Part shown: positions 1 through 8,593 of the stretch, in pieces
How positions within the stretch are numbered: position 1 is the first letter of the stretch
How the letters are laid out: every line of letters starts with the position of its first letter
Source of the DNA: JBDTVS01 sp040007095
GTDB taxonomy: Bacteria; Acidobacteriota; Vicinamibacteria; Vicinamibacterales; CAVVIG01
DNA: 22,305 nucleotides
Direction of reading: 5' to 3'
NCBI GenBank assembly: GCA_040007095.1
Contig: JBDTVS010000101.1
Coordinates: forward strand, 1 to 22,305
Notes under the pieces: generated by a model
The model's input: the letters and a program-made list of their open reading frames with translations, nothing else
Told to the model about the DNA's origin: nothing
Databases searched by the model: none
Program-made: the position numbers and the translations under genes

Positions 1-128
1 AGGGCGGCGGCGTAGCGCGGCCGATCGTCGGGCTTGTCGCGAGTGTCGGCGGCGAGCTGCAGCAGATCGGGAGAGCGCACGATGCTGCCGACGTGCGTCG
101 TGAGGATGCGGATGTCGCTGTGTCTCAT
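1..128 (-). CDS. MetE/UROD-like methyltransferase, N-terminal part (runs off the left edge)
   Basis: Only about 42 N-terminal residues are visible. They start MRHSDIRILTTHVGSIVR, followed by a leucine-rich stretch. The 'ILTTHVGS-x-R' opening is typical of cobalamin-independent methionine synthase II-like proteins (COG0620, MetE C-terminal/UROD-like fold), which transfer methyl or alkyl groups to thiols using zinc. The ATG occupies 128-126 and overlaps the TGA of the upstream transporter (127-125) as ATGA, so the two are very probably co-translated. The catalytic zinc residues lie beyond the window. Full MetE, a short methionine synthase II homologue, or an epoxyalkane:CoM transferase-like enzyme cannot be told apart here. 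Short stand-alone homologues usually open like this, so I favour one of those over the long MetE. Confidence 0.7.
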   Translation of the reverse strand, partial: MRHSDIRILTTHVGSIVRSPDLLQLAADTRDKPDDRPRYAAA

Positions 129-1423
129 CGGGGCTCGACTTTGAGCAGGAGCAGGACGAGGGCCGCCGCAAGCGATCCGAACGCCAGGGTCGTCGCGACG
201 ACCGGCAGCGTGAATCCCGCGGCGAACAGGAACCCGGCGATGATCGGCGCGAGCACCGAGCCGCCGCGTCCGACGCCGATGGCGAAACCGGTACCGGACG
301 CGCGCACGTGCGTCGGAAACACCTGCGCGATGATCGCGTAGAGACCGACGATGCCGGCGTTGGTGCAGAAACCGGCGATCGCGCAGATTAACGACAGGCG
401 CTGGAGGTCTGCCGGCGTCTGACCGAACAGCGCCACCATCACGGTCGAGGCGATCAGCGTGACGATCGTCAGGGCCTTCACGCTGTAGCGCTGGGTCAGC
501 AGTCCGAAAATCGTGCCGCCGATGGCACCGCCGACGTTCGTCCAGACGAGCACACCGGCCGCAGCCGAGGGCGCGAATCCCAGGTCGACGACGATCTTCG
601 GGATCCACTTCACGATGAAGTAGAAGGTCGTGATGTGAAAGAAATACGCCAGCGTGACGATGACGGTGCTGCCGACGAGCCCCGGCGCGAAGACATCCGC
701 GACCGATGTCCGGCGCGCGTCGGCCGTCAGCGCCGGCAGCGCCGTGACCGTCGGGTGCCCCATGCGCGTCATCGCGCGGCTGACGCGCTCCAGTGCGCCG
801 GCCGGCTGTTTCCGCGTCAGCCAGTGCACCGATTCCGGCACAAAGAGAAACACCAGCGGAACCAGGGCCGCCGTGACTGCGGATCCAAAATAGAAGACCG
901 CCCGCCAGTCGTGGCCCTGGAGCAGTCGGGCCGCCACGATGCCGCCGACCACGGCGCCGAGCGGATAGCCGATCGACATCAGTGACACACTCAGATGGCG
1001 GCGGCGGCGGTTCGAAAACTCGGCGGCGACCGCGTTGATCGCCGCGAGCATGCCGCCGATGCCAAGGCCGGTGACGACGCGCCAGGCAGAGAGAGCGACA
1101 AGTCCGCTCGCGGTTGTCGCCGCCAGCATTCCGCCCGCCATGACGACCAGGCAGCCGAGAATCGTCGGACGCCGGCCGATCGTATCGGCGACGCCGCCGA
1201 GGAGGATCGAGCCGATCGCCATGCCGATTAACTCCATCGACAGCACGATCCCCAGGGCTGCGCGATCGATGCCCCACTCCTGGGCGATGCCGGGCGATGC
1301 AAAGCTGATGGAGAGCACGTCGAACCCGTCGAGCGCATTCAAGGCAATGGTGAGCGCCACGACGACGATCTGAAGCGTGCCCATCGGCGAGTCGGCGATG
1401 AGCTCTCGTGGGTCGCGGTTCAT
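125..1423 (-). CDS. MFS transporter, AAHS (aromatic acid:H+ symporter)-like
   Basis: This 432-residue, very hydrophobic protein has the 12-helix MFS layout. Helix 1 carries D32-G-F-D35, matching the D-G-x-D motif of the aromatic acid/H+ symporter family (PcaK, BenK, MhpT types). The loop 2-3 signature D-x-x-G-R-R lies at residues 80-85, and a Gly-rich helix-4 motif at about 117-128. The family imports aromatic or other organic acids with protons across the inner membrane. The substrate cannot be read from sequence. The chosen start is the first ATG; no strong Shine-Dalgarno precedes it, and M14 is a possible alternative. The gene overlaps the next one by four bases, linking uptake to a MetE-like methyltransferase. 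It diverges from the DUF1592 gene across a 204-bp intergenic region. Confidence 0.85.
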   Translation of the reverse strand: MNRDPRELIADSPMGTLQIVVVALTIALNALDGFDVLSISFASPGIAQEWGIDRAALGIVLSMELIGMAIGSILLGGVADTIGRRPTILGCLVVMAGGMLAATTASGLVALSAWRVVTGLGIGGMLAAINAVAAEFSNRRRRHLSVSLMSIGYPLGAVVGGIVAARLLQGHDWRAVFYFGSAVTAALVPLVFLFVPESVHWLTRKQPAGALERVSRAMTRMGHPTVTALPALTADARRTSVADVFAPGLVGSTVIVTLAYFFHITTFYFIVKWIPKIVVDLGFAPSAAAGVLVWTNVGGAIGGTIFGLLTQRYSVKALTIVTLIASTVMVALFGQTPADLQRLSLICAIAGFCTNAGIVGLYAIIAQVFPTHVRASGTGFAIGVGRGGSVLAPIIAGFLFAAGFTLPVVATTLAFGSLAAALVLLLLKVEPR

Positions 1424-1546
1424 GGGATGTCGATGTTACTCATCGTGCCCGAGACCCTACGGCAGTCGCACGTTTACTGTCAAGAAACCGCGTGCGGCAG
1501 TCGCTCGCATCGCCAGCACAAGTTCAACGGATACAGGGTTATACAG

Positions 1547-1564
1547 GCAAGATATTGATCTTGC
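1547..1564. promoter_or_regulatory. Operator-like palindrome between divergent genes
   Basis: GCAAGAT-ATTG-ATCTTGC is a perfect 7-bp inverted repeat with a 4-bp spacer. It lies between the divergent transporter and DUF1592 genes. Its right arm overlaps a possible -35 (TTGCGC, 1562-1567) that stands 16 bp from TAGACT (1584-1589), which would start transcription about 33 bp before the ATG at 1628. The symmetry and position suit a dimeric repressor. No regulator gene is visible nearby, so this is only a candidate. Confidence 0.35.
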
Positions 1565-1627
1565 GCTCTCGAGGGACCCTGACTAGACTTTTCATGGGCA
1601 TCCGGGGTGCACGATCCGAGGAGAGGA

Positions 1628-4129
1628 ATGAGAACCGCAATCGCGACGGTGGCCGTCCTGCTCTACCTCGTGGTGGCAAACGATCGCTGGTCGGAAGGGC
1701 GAGCGCAATCGGCGCCTCCGGCGCCCGCAAACGCTCAAGCCTCCGCCGCGACGCCGGCCACCTCGAAGGCGGCGCTGATCAATCAGTACTGTCTGGGCTG
1801 CCATAGCGAAAAAGTTCGATCCGGCGGCCTGGCTCTGTCGCAACTCAATCTGGACGCCGTCGACCAGAACGCGGAGATTGCCGAGAAGGTGATCCGCAAG
1901 CTGCGCGGTGGTCTGATGCCGCCGGCCGGCGCCCGGCGCCCGGATCGTCAGTCTGCGGCCGACTTCGTCTCCTGGCTCGAGAACGAAATCGACACCCGAG
2001 CGACGGAACCTCATCCCGGACGTGTGGCGCTGCGTCGCCTCAACCGCCGAGAGTACGAGAACGCCATCCGCGACCTGCTCGGGTTCCACGTCGACGCGAA
2101 AAAACTGCTGCCGGACGACAACCTCAAGGGCAACTTCGACAACAACGCAGCCGCGCTGCAGGTCTCGCCCAATTTCATCGACCAGTACATCTCCGCCGCG
2201 CGGGCCGTCGCACTCGAGGCGATCGGCAACCCCAAGGCTCCGGCGCTGACGGCCACCTACGGTGATGTCGCCGCCATGGTGATTTCGCTGCCGCCGGCCG
2301 GCGATCCCGGCACCGGCAGACAGCAGCATCACATTGAGGGGATGCCGTTCGGCACCCGCGGGGGCTTCGTCGTCGAACACAATTTCCCGGCAGATGGCGA
2401 ATACGAACTGACGATCGGCGACATGGCGCTGGCACGTGAAGTGCCGCGGATGGAATTCGAAAACACGGTGGTCGCGCTGCTCGACGGCCAGGAGTTCTAT
2501 CGCACCACCATCGGCGGCGACGCCGACCACAAGGCGATCGACCAGCGGCTGGATCCCGCGGTCGAAGAAATCAACGGACGGCTGCGGAAGATCCACTTTC
2601 GCGCGACGGCAGGGCAACACAAACTGGCAATCACCTTCGTGCATCGCAGCTTCGCCGAAAGCGACGAGCGTATTCGCACGATCGCGCTCGAGGGCGGTCA
2701 GGAGCGCATCCAGGCGGTGCATGCCTTGCAGATTCGCGGACCGCTCGCGGTCTCCGGCATGAGCGAGTCGGTCAGCCGCGGGAAGATCTTCATCTGCAAG
2801 CCGAGCGCGCCACGCGACGAGACATCCTGCGCCAACAAGATCGTCGAGAACCTCGCACGGCGCGCCTTCCGGCGCCCGGTGACCGTCGAAGATCTCAATC
2901 CGTTGATGGCGTTCTACCAGCAAGGACGGGCGTCAGCAGGCTTCGACGGCGGTGTGCGCGATGCGCTCAGCGCAATCCTGGCGAGCCCGCATTTCCTCTA
3001 TCGGGCGGAATCCGGAAACACGGCCGGCGGCACGCGCACGCTGAGCGATCTGGAGCTGGCATCACGTCTGTCCTTCTTCCTATGGAGCAGCCTTCCGGAT
3101 GAGGCACTCCTGAAGGTCGCCACCGAATCGCGCCTCCACAATCCCGACGTGCTCGCCGCCCAGGTGAGCCGCATGCTTGCCGATCCGCGAGCCGAGTCTC
3201 TGAGCGACGAGTTCGGGTTCCAGTGGCTTCACCTCGCCAAACTGGACGAGATCACCCCGGACAGGGGCCAGTTTCCCCACGCCAGCCGCCTGCTCGATCC
3301 CCGCGACCTGCTCAAGGAAGAGCTGCGGCTGTTCATCGACAGCGTCCTGCGCAGCGATCGCAGCGTGCTCGAGTTGCTGACCGCGGACTACACCTTCCTC
3401 AACGAGCGCCTGGCGGAGCACTATGGCATCGAGACGGTCAAGGGCAGCCACTTCCGTCGAGTGACGCTCGAAGACAAGGCGCGCCACGGCCTGTTGGGCA
3501 AGGGCGCCATCCTGATGTTGACCGCGTATCCCAATCGCACCTCGCCGGTGCTGCGCGGCGCCTGGATCCTGGATCGCCTGCTCGGCACGCCGCCGTCCGA
3601 TCCCCCGCTCAACGTGCCGACACTGCCGGAAAACAAACGTGGTCAGCCGGCAAAAACCCTGCGGGCGAGGCTCGAGCAGCATCGCGCGAATGCGACGTGT
3701 TTTGCCTGTCATGGCGTGATGGATCCGCTCGGGTTTGCGCTCGAGAACTTCAACGCGGTGGGTCAGTACCGGGCCAACGACCCCGACACCCTGACGCCAA
3801 TCGATACGGTCGGCCAATTGCCGGACGGTACGCCGATCAAAGGGCCTGACGATCTGCGCCGGGCACTGGTCGAACGACCCGATCATCAGTTCGTTCAGGC
3901 GTTCACGGAAAACCTGTTGACCTATGCCCTGGGTCGAAGCCTCGACTATCGCGACATGCCCACGGTCCGCCGCATCGTTCGCCAGGCGGCGACCTACGAT
4001 TACAGTGTCAAGTCAATTGTCCTTGGCGTTGTCTCGAGCGATGCTTTCCGCAAGCGGGAGGCGGAAGCTCACGATCAGGCGCCGGCGAAGCCAGCAGCAA
4101 TCAAAACCGGGGATTCCGGTGGACCGTAG
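1628..4129 (+). CDS. Exported di-haem DUF1592/DUF1588/DUF1585 domain protein
   Basis: 833 residues. A signal peptide (MRTAIATVAVLLYLVVA, cut near residue 28) precedes a first haem motif C55-L-G-C58-H59. Then come a DUF1587 (PSD3) segment at about 134-198, a beta-rich middle at about 240-370, DUF1595 at about 400-461, DUF1592 at about 471-600, DUF1588 at about 619-717 with a second haem motif C691-F-A-C694-H695, and DUF1585 at about 731-807. This is the full domain order of the 'planctomycete cytochrome c-like' proteins of Planctomycetota, Verrucomicrobiota and Acidobacteriota. Haem attachment implies a periplasmic redox role; the substrate is unknown. I prefer ATG 1628 over the in-frame GTG at 1607 because AGGAG (1619-1623) precedes it and the signal peptide then starts correctly. 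The DUF1552 gene follows, its usual partner. Confidence 0.9.
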   Translation: MRTAIATVAVLLYLVVANDRWSEGRAQSAPPAPANAQASAATPATSKAALINQYCLGCHSEKVRSGGLALSQLNLDAVDQNAEIAEKVIRKLRGGLMPPAGARRPDRQSAADFVSWLENEIDTRATEPHPGRVALRRLNRREYENAIRDLLGFHVDAKKLLPDDNLKGNFDNNAAALQVSPNFIDQYISAARAVALEAIGNPKAPALTATYGDVAAMVISLPPAGDPGTGRQQHHIEGMPFGTRGGFVVEHNFPADGEYELTIGDMALAREVPRMEFENTVVALLDGQEFYRTTIGGDADHKAIDQRLDPAVEEINGRLRKIHFRATAGQHKLAITFVHRSFAESDERIRTIALEGGQERIQAVHALQIRGPLAVSGMSESVSRGKIFICKPSAPRDETSCANKIVENLARRAFRRPVTVEDLNPLMAFYQQGRASAGFDGGVRDALSAILASPHFLYRAESGNTAGGTRTLSDLELASRLSFFLWSSLPDEALLKVATESRLHNPDVLAAQVSRMLADPRAESLSDEFGFQWLHLAKLDEITPDRGQFPHASRLLDPRDLLKEELRLFIDSVLRSDRSVLELLTADYTFLNERLAEHYGIETVKGSHFRRVTLEDKARHGLLGKGAILMLTAYPNRTSPVLRGAWILDRLLGTPPSDPPLNVPTLPENKRGQPAKTLRARLEQHRANATCFACHGVMDPLGFALENFNAVGQYRANDPDTLTPIDTVGQLPDGTPIKGPDDLRRALVERPDHQFVQAFTENLLTYALGRSLDYRDMPTVRRIVRQAATYDYSVKSIVLGVVSSDAFRKREAEAHDQAPAKPAAIKTGDSGGP

Positions 4130-4228
4130 CCGCAGAAGTGGCATGACTCAAACGAGCCTCCAACCGCGGATTTTCGGCCGCGACAACGGAGCGACCGTTC
4201 CCTCTTCCGAATAGACAGGCCCTGAATC

Positions 4229-5512
4229 ATGTTCCTGAGCCGAAAGCATCTATCGCGGCGCGAGGTCCTCAAAGGCGCCGGCGCAACCATCGCGCTCCCG
4301 TTGCTGGATGCCATGATCCCGGCCCGGACGGCGCTCGCGCAGACCGCCGCGGTATCTCCCCCGCGCCTGGGCTTCGTGTACTTCCCGCATGGTGCGCTGC
4401 AGGACGAATGGACGCCGACCCGGACCGGCCGCGATTTCGAATTTCCGTTCATCCTCAAGCCGCTGGAAGGGCTGCGCGAGCATGTGACCGTCGTCAGCGG
4501 TCTGCGCAACAAGGGCGGGGAAAGCTCCAGCCCGCACGGCATCATCGAGGAAACCTGGCTGAGTTGTGTCAGCCCGCGCCTGCGCAATGTGAAGACAGGG
4601 GTCGGGATGACGGTGGACCAGATCGCCGCACGGCACCTGGGGAAAGAGACGTCGCTGCCGTCGCTGGAACTATGCGGCGAGGCGGGCGGCATGATCTCGT
4701 TCCGGACGCCCGGTCAGCCGCTGCCGATGGAAAGCAACCCGCGGAAGGTGTTCTACGGCATGTTCGGCCAGGGCGATACGAAAGAAGAGCGACAGGCGAT
4801 TTTGAAGACGACCGACAGCCTGCTCGACTACGTGAGGGAATCGACGGAAAGCCTGAACCGCAAGCTCGATGCGGCTGACCGTGCCCGGGTGAGCGACTAC
4901 CTGGATTCGGTCCGCGAGATCGAGCTCCGGGTGCAGAAGCTCGAGGAGAACGCCAGGACGCTGGTCGATCTGCCGGGGGCGCCGCTCGGTCCGCCGGAGG
5001 ATTTCGGTGAGCTCCTCGACATTCAGTTCGCGATGATCGCGCTTGCCTGGCAGACGAATCGGACCAGGGTGGCGACGATGAAGATGGTCGAAGAGGCCAG
5101 CATGCGGACGTATCCGAACCTGGGAGTCCATGAAGCCTTCCACCCAACCTCCCACTGGGGTGGATTCCCGGACCGCGTGGCGAACCTGAGGCTCATCCAG
5201 AACTACCACACCGCCATGTTCGCGAAGTTTGCCAAGCGTCTCAACGAGACGCCCGACGGCGACGGGTCGGTGCTCGACCATTCGATCATCCTGTTCGGGA
5301 GCAACATGGCGAACAGCGACGCCCACAACAACGATCCGCTGCCGCAGGCGTTGATCGGCCGTGGCGGTGGCGTGAAAGGCGGCCAGCACCTGCATTACCC
5401 GCAGGACACCCCCCACGCGAACATCCTGGTCACGATGCTGGACCGCGCGGGCGTGCCGGCTGACGAGATCAAGAAGTTCGCCGATAACACGGGCGCCCTC
5501 TCGGAGGTGTGA
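4229..5512 (+). CDS. Tat-exported DUF1552 family protein
   Basis: 427 residues. The N-terminus has a twin-arginine signal, S9-R10-R11-E-V-L-K, with a short hydrophobic stretch ending near ARTALAQ (residue 38). This suggests export of a folded, possibly cofactor-loaded, protein. The body matches DUF1552: an early 'LGFVYFPHGA' segment, a conserved 'VSGLRNKGG' with a downstream 'SPHG', and a C-terminal 'LFGSNMANSDAHNNDPLP' block. These look like the metal- or phosphate-binding loops of alkaline-phosphatase-type folds, but that resemblance is my inference. The family has no established reaction. It starts 99 bp after the DUF1592 gene and ends 2 bp before the ankyrin gene, so the three are probably one transcript. 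The Shine-Dalgarno is weak. Confidence 0.88.
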   Translation: MFLSRKHLSRREVLKGAGATIALPLLDAMIPARTALAQTAAVSPPRLGFVYFPHGALQDEWTPTRTGRDFEFPFILKPLEGLREHVTVVSGLRNKGGESSSPHGIIEETWLSCVSPRLRNVKTGVGMTVDQIAARHLGKETSLPSLELCGEAGGMISFRTPGQPLPMESNPRKVFYGMFGQGDTKEERQAILKTTDSLLDYVRESTESLNRKLDAADRARVSDYLDSVREIELRVQKLEENARTLVDLPGAPLGPPEDFGELLDIQFAMIALAWQTNRTRVATMKMVEEASMRTYPNLGVHEAFHPTSHWGGFPDRVANLRLIQNYHTAMFAKFAKRLNETPDGDGSVLDHSIILFGSNMANSDAHNNDPLPQALIGRGGGVKGGQHLHYPQDTPHANILVTMLDRAGVPADEIKKFADNTGALSEV

Positions 5513-5514
5513 TC

Positions 5515-7155
5515 ATGAAGGCCGGTCCGATATTGGCTCGAACCTTCGGCTTGCCCGCCGTAGCGCAACGGGGCAGGTGGGTCGCGGCCGCGGCGCTGCT
5601 GGTGCTGGCGCCGGGCGCGGCGGTCAGCGCAAGAGCACAATCGCGGCAGGTACAGCCAGCGAAACAAGCACCGTCCGTAAAGGAAACGCTGCCGGCCAAA
5701 GTTTCTCCGGCACGGCGGACCGAAGATGTCAACCGCCGAAACCCTGACGGCAGCACGCCGCTGCAGTGGGCGGTCTATGAGGGCGACATCGCCCTGACGA
5801 GGCACCTCCTGCGTGCCGGCGCCGATGTGTCGGTCGCCAACAAATACGGCGCGACCCCGATGAGCCTCGCCGCCGAAGTCGGCAACGCCGACATGCTGAA
5901 GGCGCTGCTCGAAGCCGGCGCGAATGCCGACTCGCCCAATCCCGACGGACAGACCGCACTACTGGCCGTCGCGAGGACGGGCAACGTGGCAGCCGCGCAG
6001 CTGTTGCTGGACCACGGCGCAACCGTCGACGCGCGGGAAAAGTGGGGCGGACAGACCGCGCTGATGTGGGCGTCCGCACGCCGACATCCGGAGATGATGC
6101 GGCTGCTGATATCCAAGGGCGCCGACGTCAATGCCCGTTCCATCGACCGTAACTATCAGCGTCACGTGACGGCCGAGGGGCGTCCCAAGAATCTGGACAG
6201 CGGTGGCTTTACGCCCTTGCTGTACGCGGCACGCGAAAACTGTGTCGCCTGCGTCGATGTCCTGCTGAAGAACGGCGCCGACATCGACCTGCAGGATCCC
6301 GATGGCGTTTCGCCGCTGCTGCTGGCAATCATGAATGCGAACTGGGACCTCGCCCGGCAACTGATCGTGGCCGGTGCCGATGTCAATCAATGGGACATCT
6401 TCGGAGAGGCCCCCCTGTTTACCGCTGTTGGGGATCGTCGTCAGGTCGACGGTGGACGGGCATCGATCGATCCCCCGAACACGACCGACGGACTGGCGGT
6501 CGTCAAGGCACTCCTCGCGCGCGGCGCCGATCCGAACATGCAGCTCTTCTTCAAGCCGGCGAACGTGCGGGGCGCGATCAACACACGCGGCGCCACGCCG
6601 CTTATCCGCGCGGCCAACAATGGGGACCTCGAGGTCGTCAAGCTGCTGCTGGAACATGGCGCCGACGCCACGCTGGACATGGCGGACCGGCAGACGCCGA
6701 TCCACGCGGTGCTCGCCGGCCGCTCCTCGGAGCCACAGGCACTGGAACTGATTCGCGTTCTGCATAAGGCCGGTGCGGACGTCAATGTCATCGCGCTGGT
6801 CAACCATGAGGAAGAGGTTCGTGGTGGTACGGCGCTGCACTTCGCCGTCCGCAAGCGCTACAAGGAGGTCATCAAGCTGCTCGCCTCCGTCGGCATCGAC
6901 CTGAACGCCACGGATCAGGACGGCCTCACGGCGCTGGACTACACGCAGTCCCGTGGTTTCATGCCCTTCATGGCGTTGCAGACTCCCGTGTACAAGGAGG
7001 AGGCGGCGCTGCTTCGCGAGCTGGGCGCCACCAAACTGAAGGATCGAAGTCCCGAGTGGCCGGTCCTGGGCCCACCCCAGGGCGTCTGGGCGGACATCTG
7101 GCCGCTCGGTGAGTCGCAGGTTCATGAGCCGATCTACAAGCCCAAGACCGACTGA
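5515..7155 (+). CDS. Exported ankyrin-repeat protein
   Basis: 546 residues. A Sec-type signal (arginines, then WVAAAALLVLAPGAAVSA, cut near ARAQ) is followed from about residue 75 by about ten ankyrin repeats. Typical units read 'DGSTPLQWAVYEGDIALTRH', with repeat ends such as LLRAGAD, LLEAGAN, LLDHGAT and LLISKGADV. Some loops are expanded, for example around residues 205-220 and 310-330. About 60 C-terminal residues follow the last repeat. Ankyrin arrays bind other proteins, so a periplasmic scaffold for the neighbouring exported enzymes is plausible. I chose ATG 5515 over GTG 5509 because GGAGG (5503-5507) stands 7 bp upstream. That ribosome binding site lies inside the last codons of the DUF1552 gene, which indicates coupled translation. 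Confidence 0.9.
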   Translation: MKAGPILARTFGLPAVAQRGRWVAAAALLVLAPGAAVSARAQSRQVQPAKQAPSVKETLPAKVSPARRTEDVNRRNPDGSTPLQWAVYEGDIALTRHLLRAGADVSVANKYGATPMSLAAEVGNADMLKALLEAGANADSPNPDGQTALLAVARTGNVAAAQLLLDHGATVDAREKWGGQTALMWASARRHPEMMRLLISKGADVNARSIDRNYQRHVTAEGRPKNLDSGGFTPLLYAARENCVACVDVLLKNGADIDLQDPDGVSPLLLAIMNANWDLARQLIVAGADVNQWDIFGEAPLFTAVGDRRQVDGGRASIDPPNTTDGLAVVKALLARGADPNMQLFFKPANVRGAINTRGATPLIRAANNGDLEVVKLLLEHGADATLDMADRQTPIHAVLAGRSSEPQALELIRVLHKAGADVNVIALVNHEEEVRGGTALHFAVRKRYKEVIKLLASVGIDLNATDQDGLTALDYTQSRGFMPFMALQTPVYKEEAALLRELGATKLKDRSPEWPVLGPPQGVWADIWPLGESQVHEPIYKPKTD

Positions 7156-7246
7156 CTTGTGGGCTGCGATGCGGTCCGGATCGAGGACTGTGTCCTCCCC
7201 AAGTCCAACGCATGGCGGTCGCTCACGCGCGGAGCACGCCAGGGAG

Positions 7247-8212
7247 ATGCGGTCGCCGTTCTCGCGGCGGCGCTTTCTGCAGGCCGGCGCCAGCGCGCTC
7301 GGCGGAGTGTTCGCCGCCGGGCCTGCTGCGCGCCTGTCCGCCCTCGCCTTCGCGGAGGCCGGGCAACAGGTCTCTGTACGTATCTCGACCGCCGATCTGG
7401 GCGGCGCGACGTTGCTTCAGGGTACCGGGTGCAACGTGATCGCGCTGCGTAACAGTGGCAACACTGGCGGCACGGACGGCGCCCTGATGATCGATGGCGG
7501 CCTTGCCGCCAATGCAGATGCGCTGCTCGCTGCCGTCAGGAGCGCGACAGGCGGCAGTCGCATCCACACGCTGATCAACACGCACTGGCATCCCGAGCAG
7601 ACAGGCGCGAATGAAGCGGTTGGTCGTGGCGGCGGCGTCATCTTCGCCCACGAGAAAACGAAGACGGCCCTGAGCAACGCGATCTATTCGGTGACGTTCA
7701 CAGGCCGCCGTCCCCCTCTGTCTGAAGCTGCCCGGCCAACTCGGACCACGCGCGGCGACGGTTCCATGGAGTTCGGCGATCAGAAGATCGACTACGGCTA
7801 CATGCCCGCGGCCCATACCGACGGGGATCTCTACATCCATTTTCCGAAGATGAACCTGCTCGTTGCCGGCGGCGTGGTGTCCGCGGTGGAATGGCCTCTC
7901 CTTGACCACCGGAACGGCGCCTGGTTGGGCGGCCGCGTCCGCGCGCTCGAACGGCTCGCAGGACTGGTCAAGCCCGACACGCGCGTCGTGCCCGCCAATG
8001 GCCGCGTCATGGCGGGCAGCGACATCGTGCGCCACCGCGACATGTATCAGAAGCTTTATCTCACCATGATCGACTACCTGAACATGGGTCTCGGTCCCGA
8101 AGATGCTGTCGAACGAAACCCGCTCAAGCAATACCAGGCCGAATTCGGCGACCCTTCCGCCTTCACGTATGGCGCGATGCGAAGCATGATGATCGCCTAC
8201 GTGCCGGACTGA
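7247..8212 (+). CDS. Tat-exported metallo-beta-lactamase-fold protein with a degenerate metal site
   Basis: 321 residues. The Tat signal is S6-R7-R8-R9-F-L-Q with a hydrophobic stretch ending near residue 36. The MBL fold is shown by 'LMIDGG', 'LINTHWHPEQTGANEA', 'HTDGDLYIHF' and 'LLVAGGVVS'. The usual H-x-H-x-D-H reads H113-W-H115-P-E117-Q118. The third histidine is kept (H190), the bridging aspartate is G209, and the last histidine is N251. At most half the normal ligands remain. It is therefore unlikely to be a standard di-zinc hydrolase; a changed-metal enzyme, a binding protein or a family-wide variant are possible. The start was chosen for the Tat signal; AGGGAG abuts the ATG. It follows the ankyrin gene by 91 bp and probably closes the four-gene module. 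Confidence 0.85.
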   Translation: MRSPFSRRRFLQAGASALGGVFAAGPAARLSALAFAEAGQQVSVRISTADLGGATLLQGTGCNVIALRNSGNTGGTDGALMIDGGLAANADALLAAVRSATGGSRIHTLINTHWHPEQTGANEAVGRGGGVIFAHEKTKTALSNAIYSVTFTGRRPPLSEAARPTRTTRGDGSMEFGDQKIDYGYMPAAHTDGDLYIHFPKMNLLVAGGVVSAVEWPLLDHRNGAWLGGRVRALERLAGLVKPDTRVVPANGRVMAGSDIVRHRDMYQKLYLTMIDYLNMGLGPEDAVERNPLKQYQAEFGDPSAFTYGAMRSMMIAYVPD

Positions 8213-8455
8213 GGTTGTTGCGCAGATCGGGACGGGCGTTCCGCGTTCGTGCGTCCTCTTGCGACCATGCGCGGTCGACCGATATCGGCAAAACAGCAAC
8301 CAGCAGTGTCCAACGCGTTACTGAAGTCCACGCCGTCGAATTTTCACAAGCCGTCGAGAATGCACGCATCGACTTCATCACATCTAGAAGCTCGAATCGA
8401 GTTTCCCGACGTGCGCCAGTTGGTAAACGCAGGCCAACTCTCATTTGGCGACGAC
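8213..8455. other. Intergenic stretch without a recognisable gene
   Basis: Open frames cross this stretch, but none has a ribosome binding site or family motifs. It separates the intact metallo-beta-lactamase-fold gene from a decayed copy of its 3' end, and is probably scrambled or foreign filler left by gene loss. Confidence 0.4.
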
Positions 8456-8530
8456 CGAAACCGCTCAAGCCATACGAGGCCGAATTCGGCGACCCTTCCG
8501 GCTTCACGTACGGCGTCCTCCGCATGATGA
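8456..8530 (+). pseudogene. Remnant of a paralogue's C-terminus (MBL-fold tail)
   Basis: The frame encodes KPLKPYEAEFGDPSGFTYG. The C-terminus of the intact upstream gene has NPLKQYQAEFGDPSAFTYG, so 15 of 19 positions are identical. Twenty-four bases are identical between 8136-8159 and 8477-8500. The rest of the domain is absent. The protein-level differences look conservative, so this is better explained as the surviving end of a diverged tandem paralogue than as a recent partial duplication. Confidence 0.7.
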
Positions 8531-8593
8531 CGTTACATCCGCGTTCTTCGCGCGCCCGAGCTCAGTCGAGTTTCTTCGGCAGCGGGATGAGTA

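Noticed and set aside
1592..2923. Long minus-strand open frame (443 codons) opposite the DUF1592 gene
   Set aside because: It is antisense to clear domain-bearing sequence, has no family motifs and owes its length to high GC.
6238..6258. CVACV in the ankyrin protein as a possible haem site
   Set aside because: No histidine follows the second cysteine, and the stretch is part of an ankyrin helix.
5959..7125. Minus-strand open frame (388 codons) opposite the ankyrin gene
   Set aside because: The plus strand shows clean ankyrin repeats; the opposite frame is compositionally a shadow.
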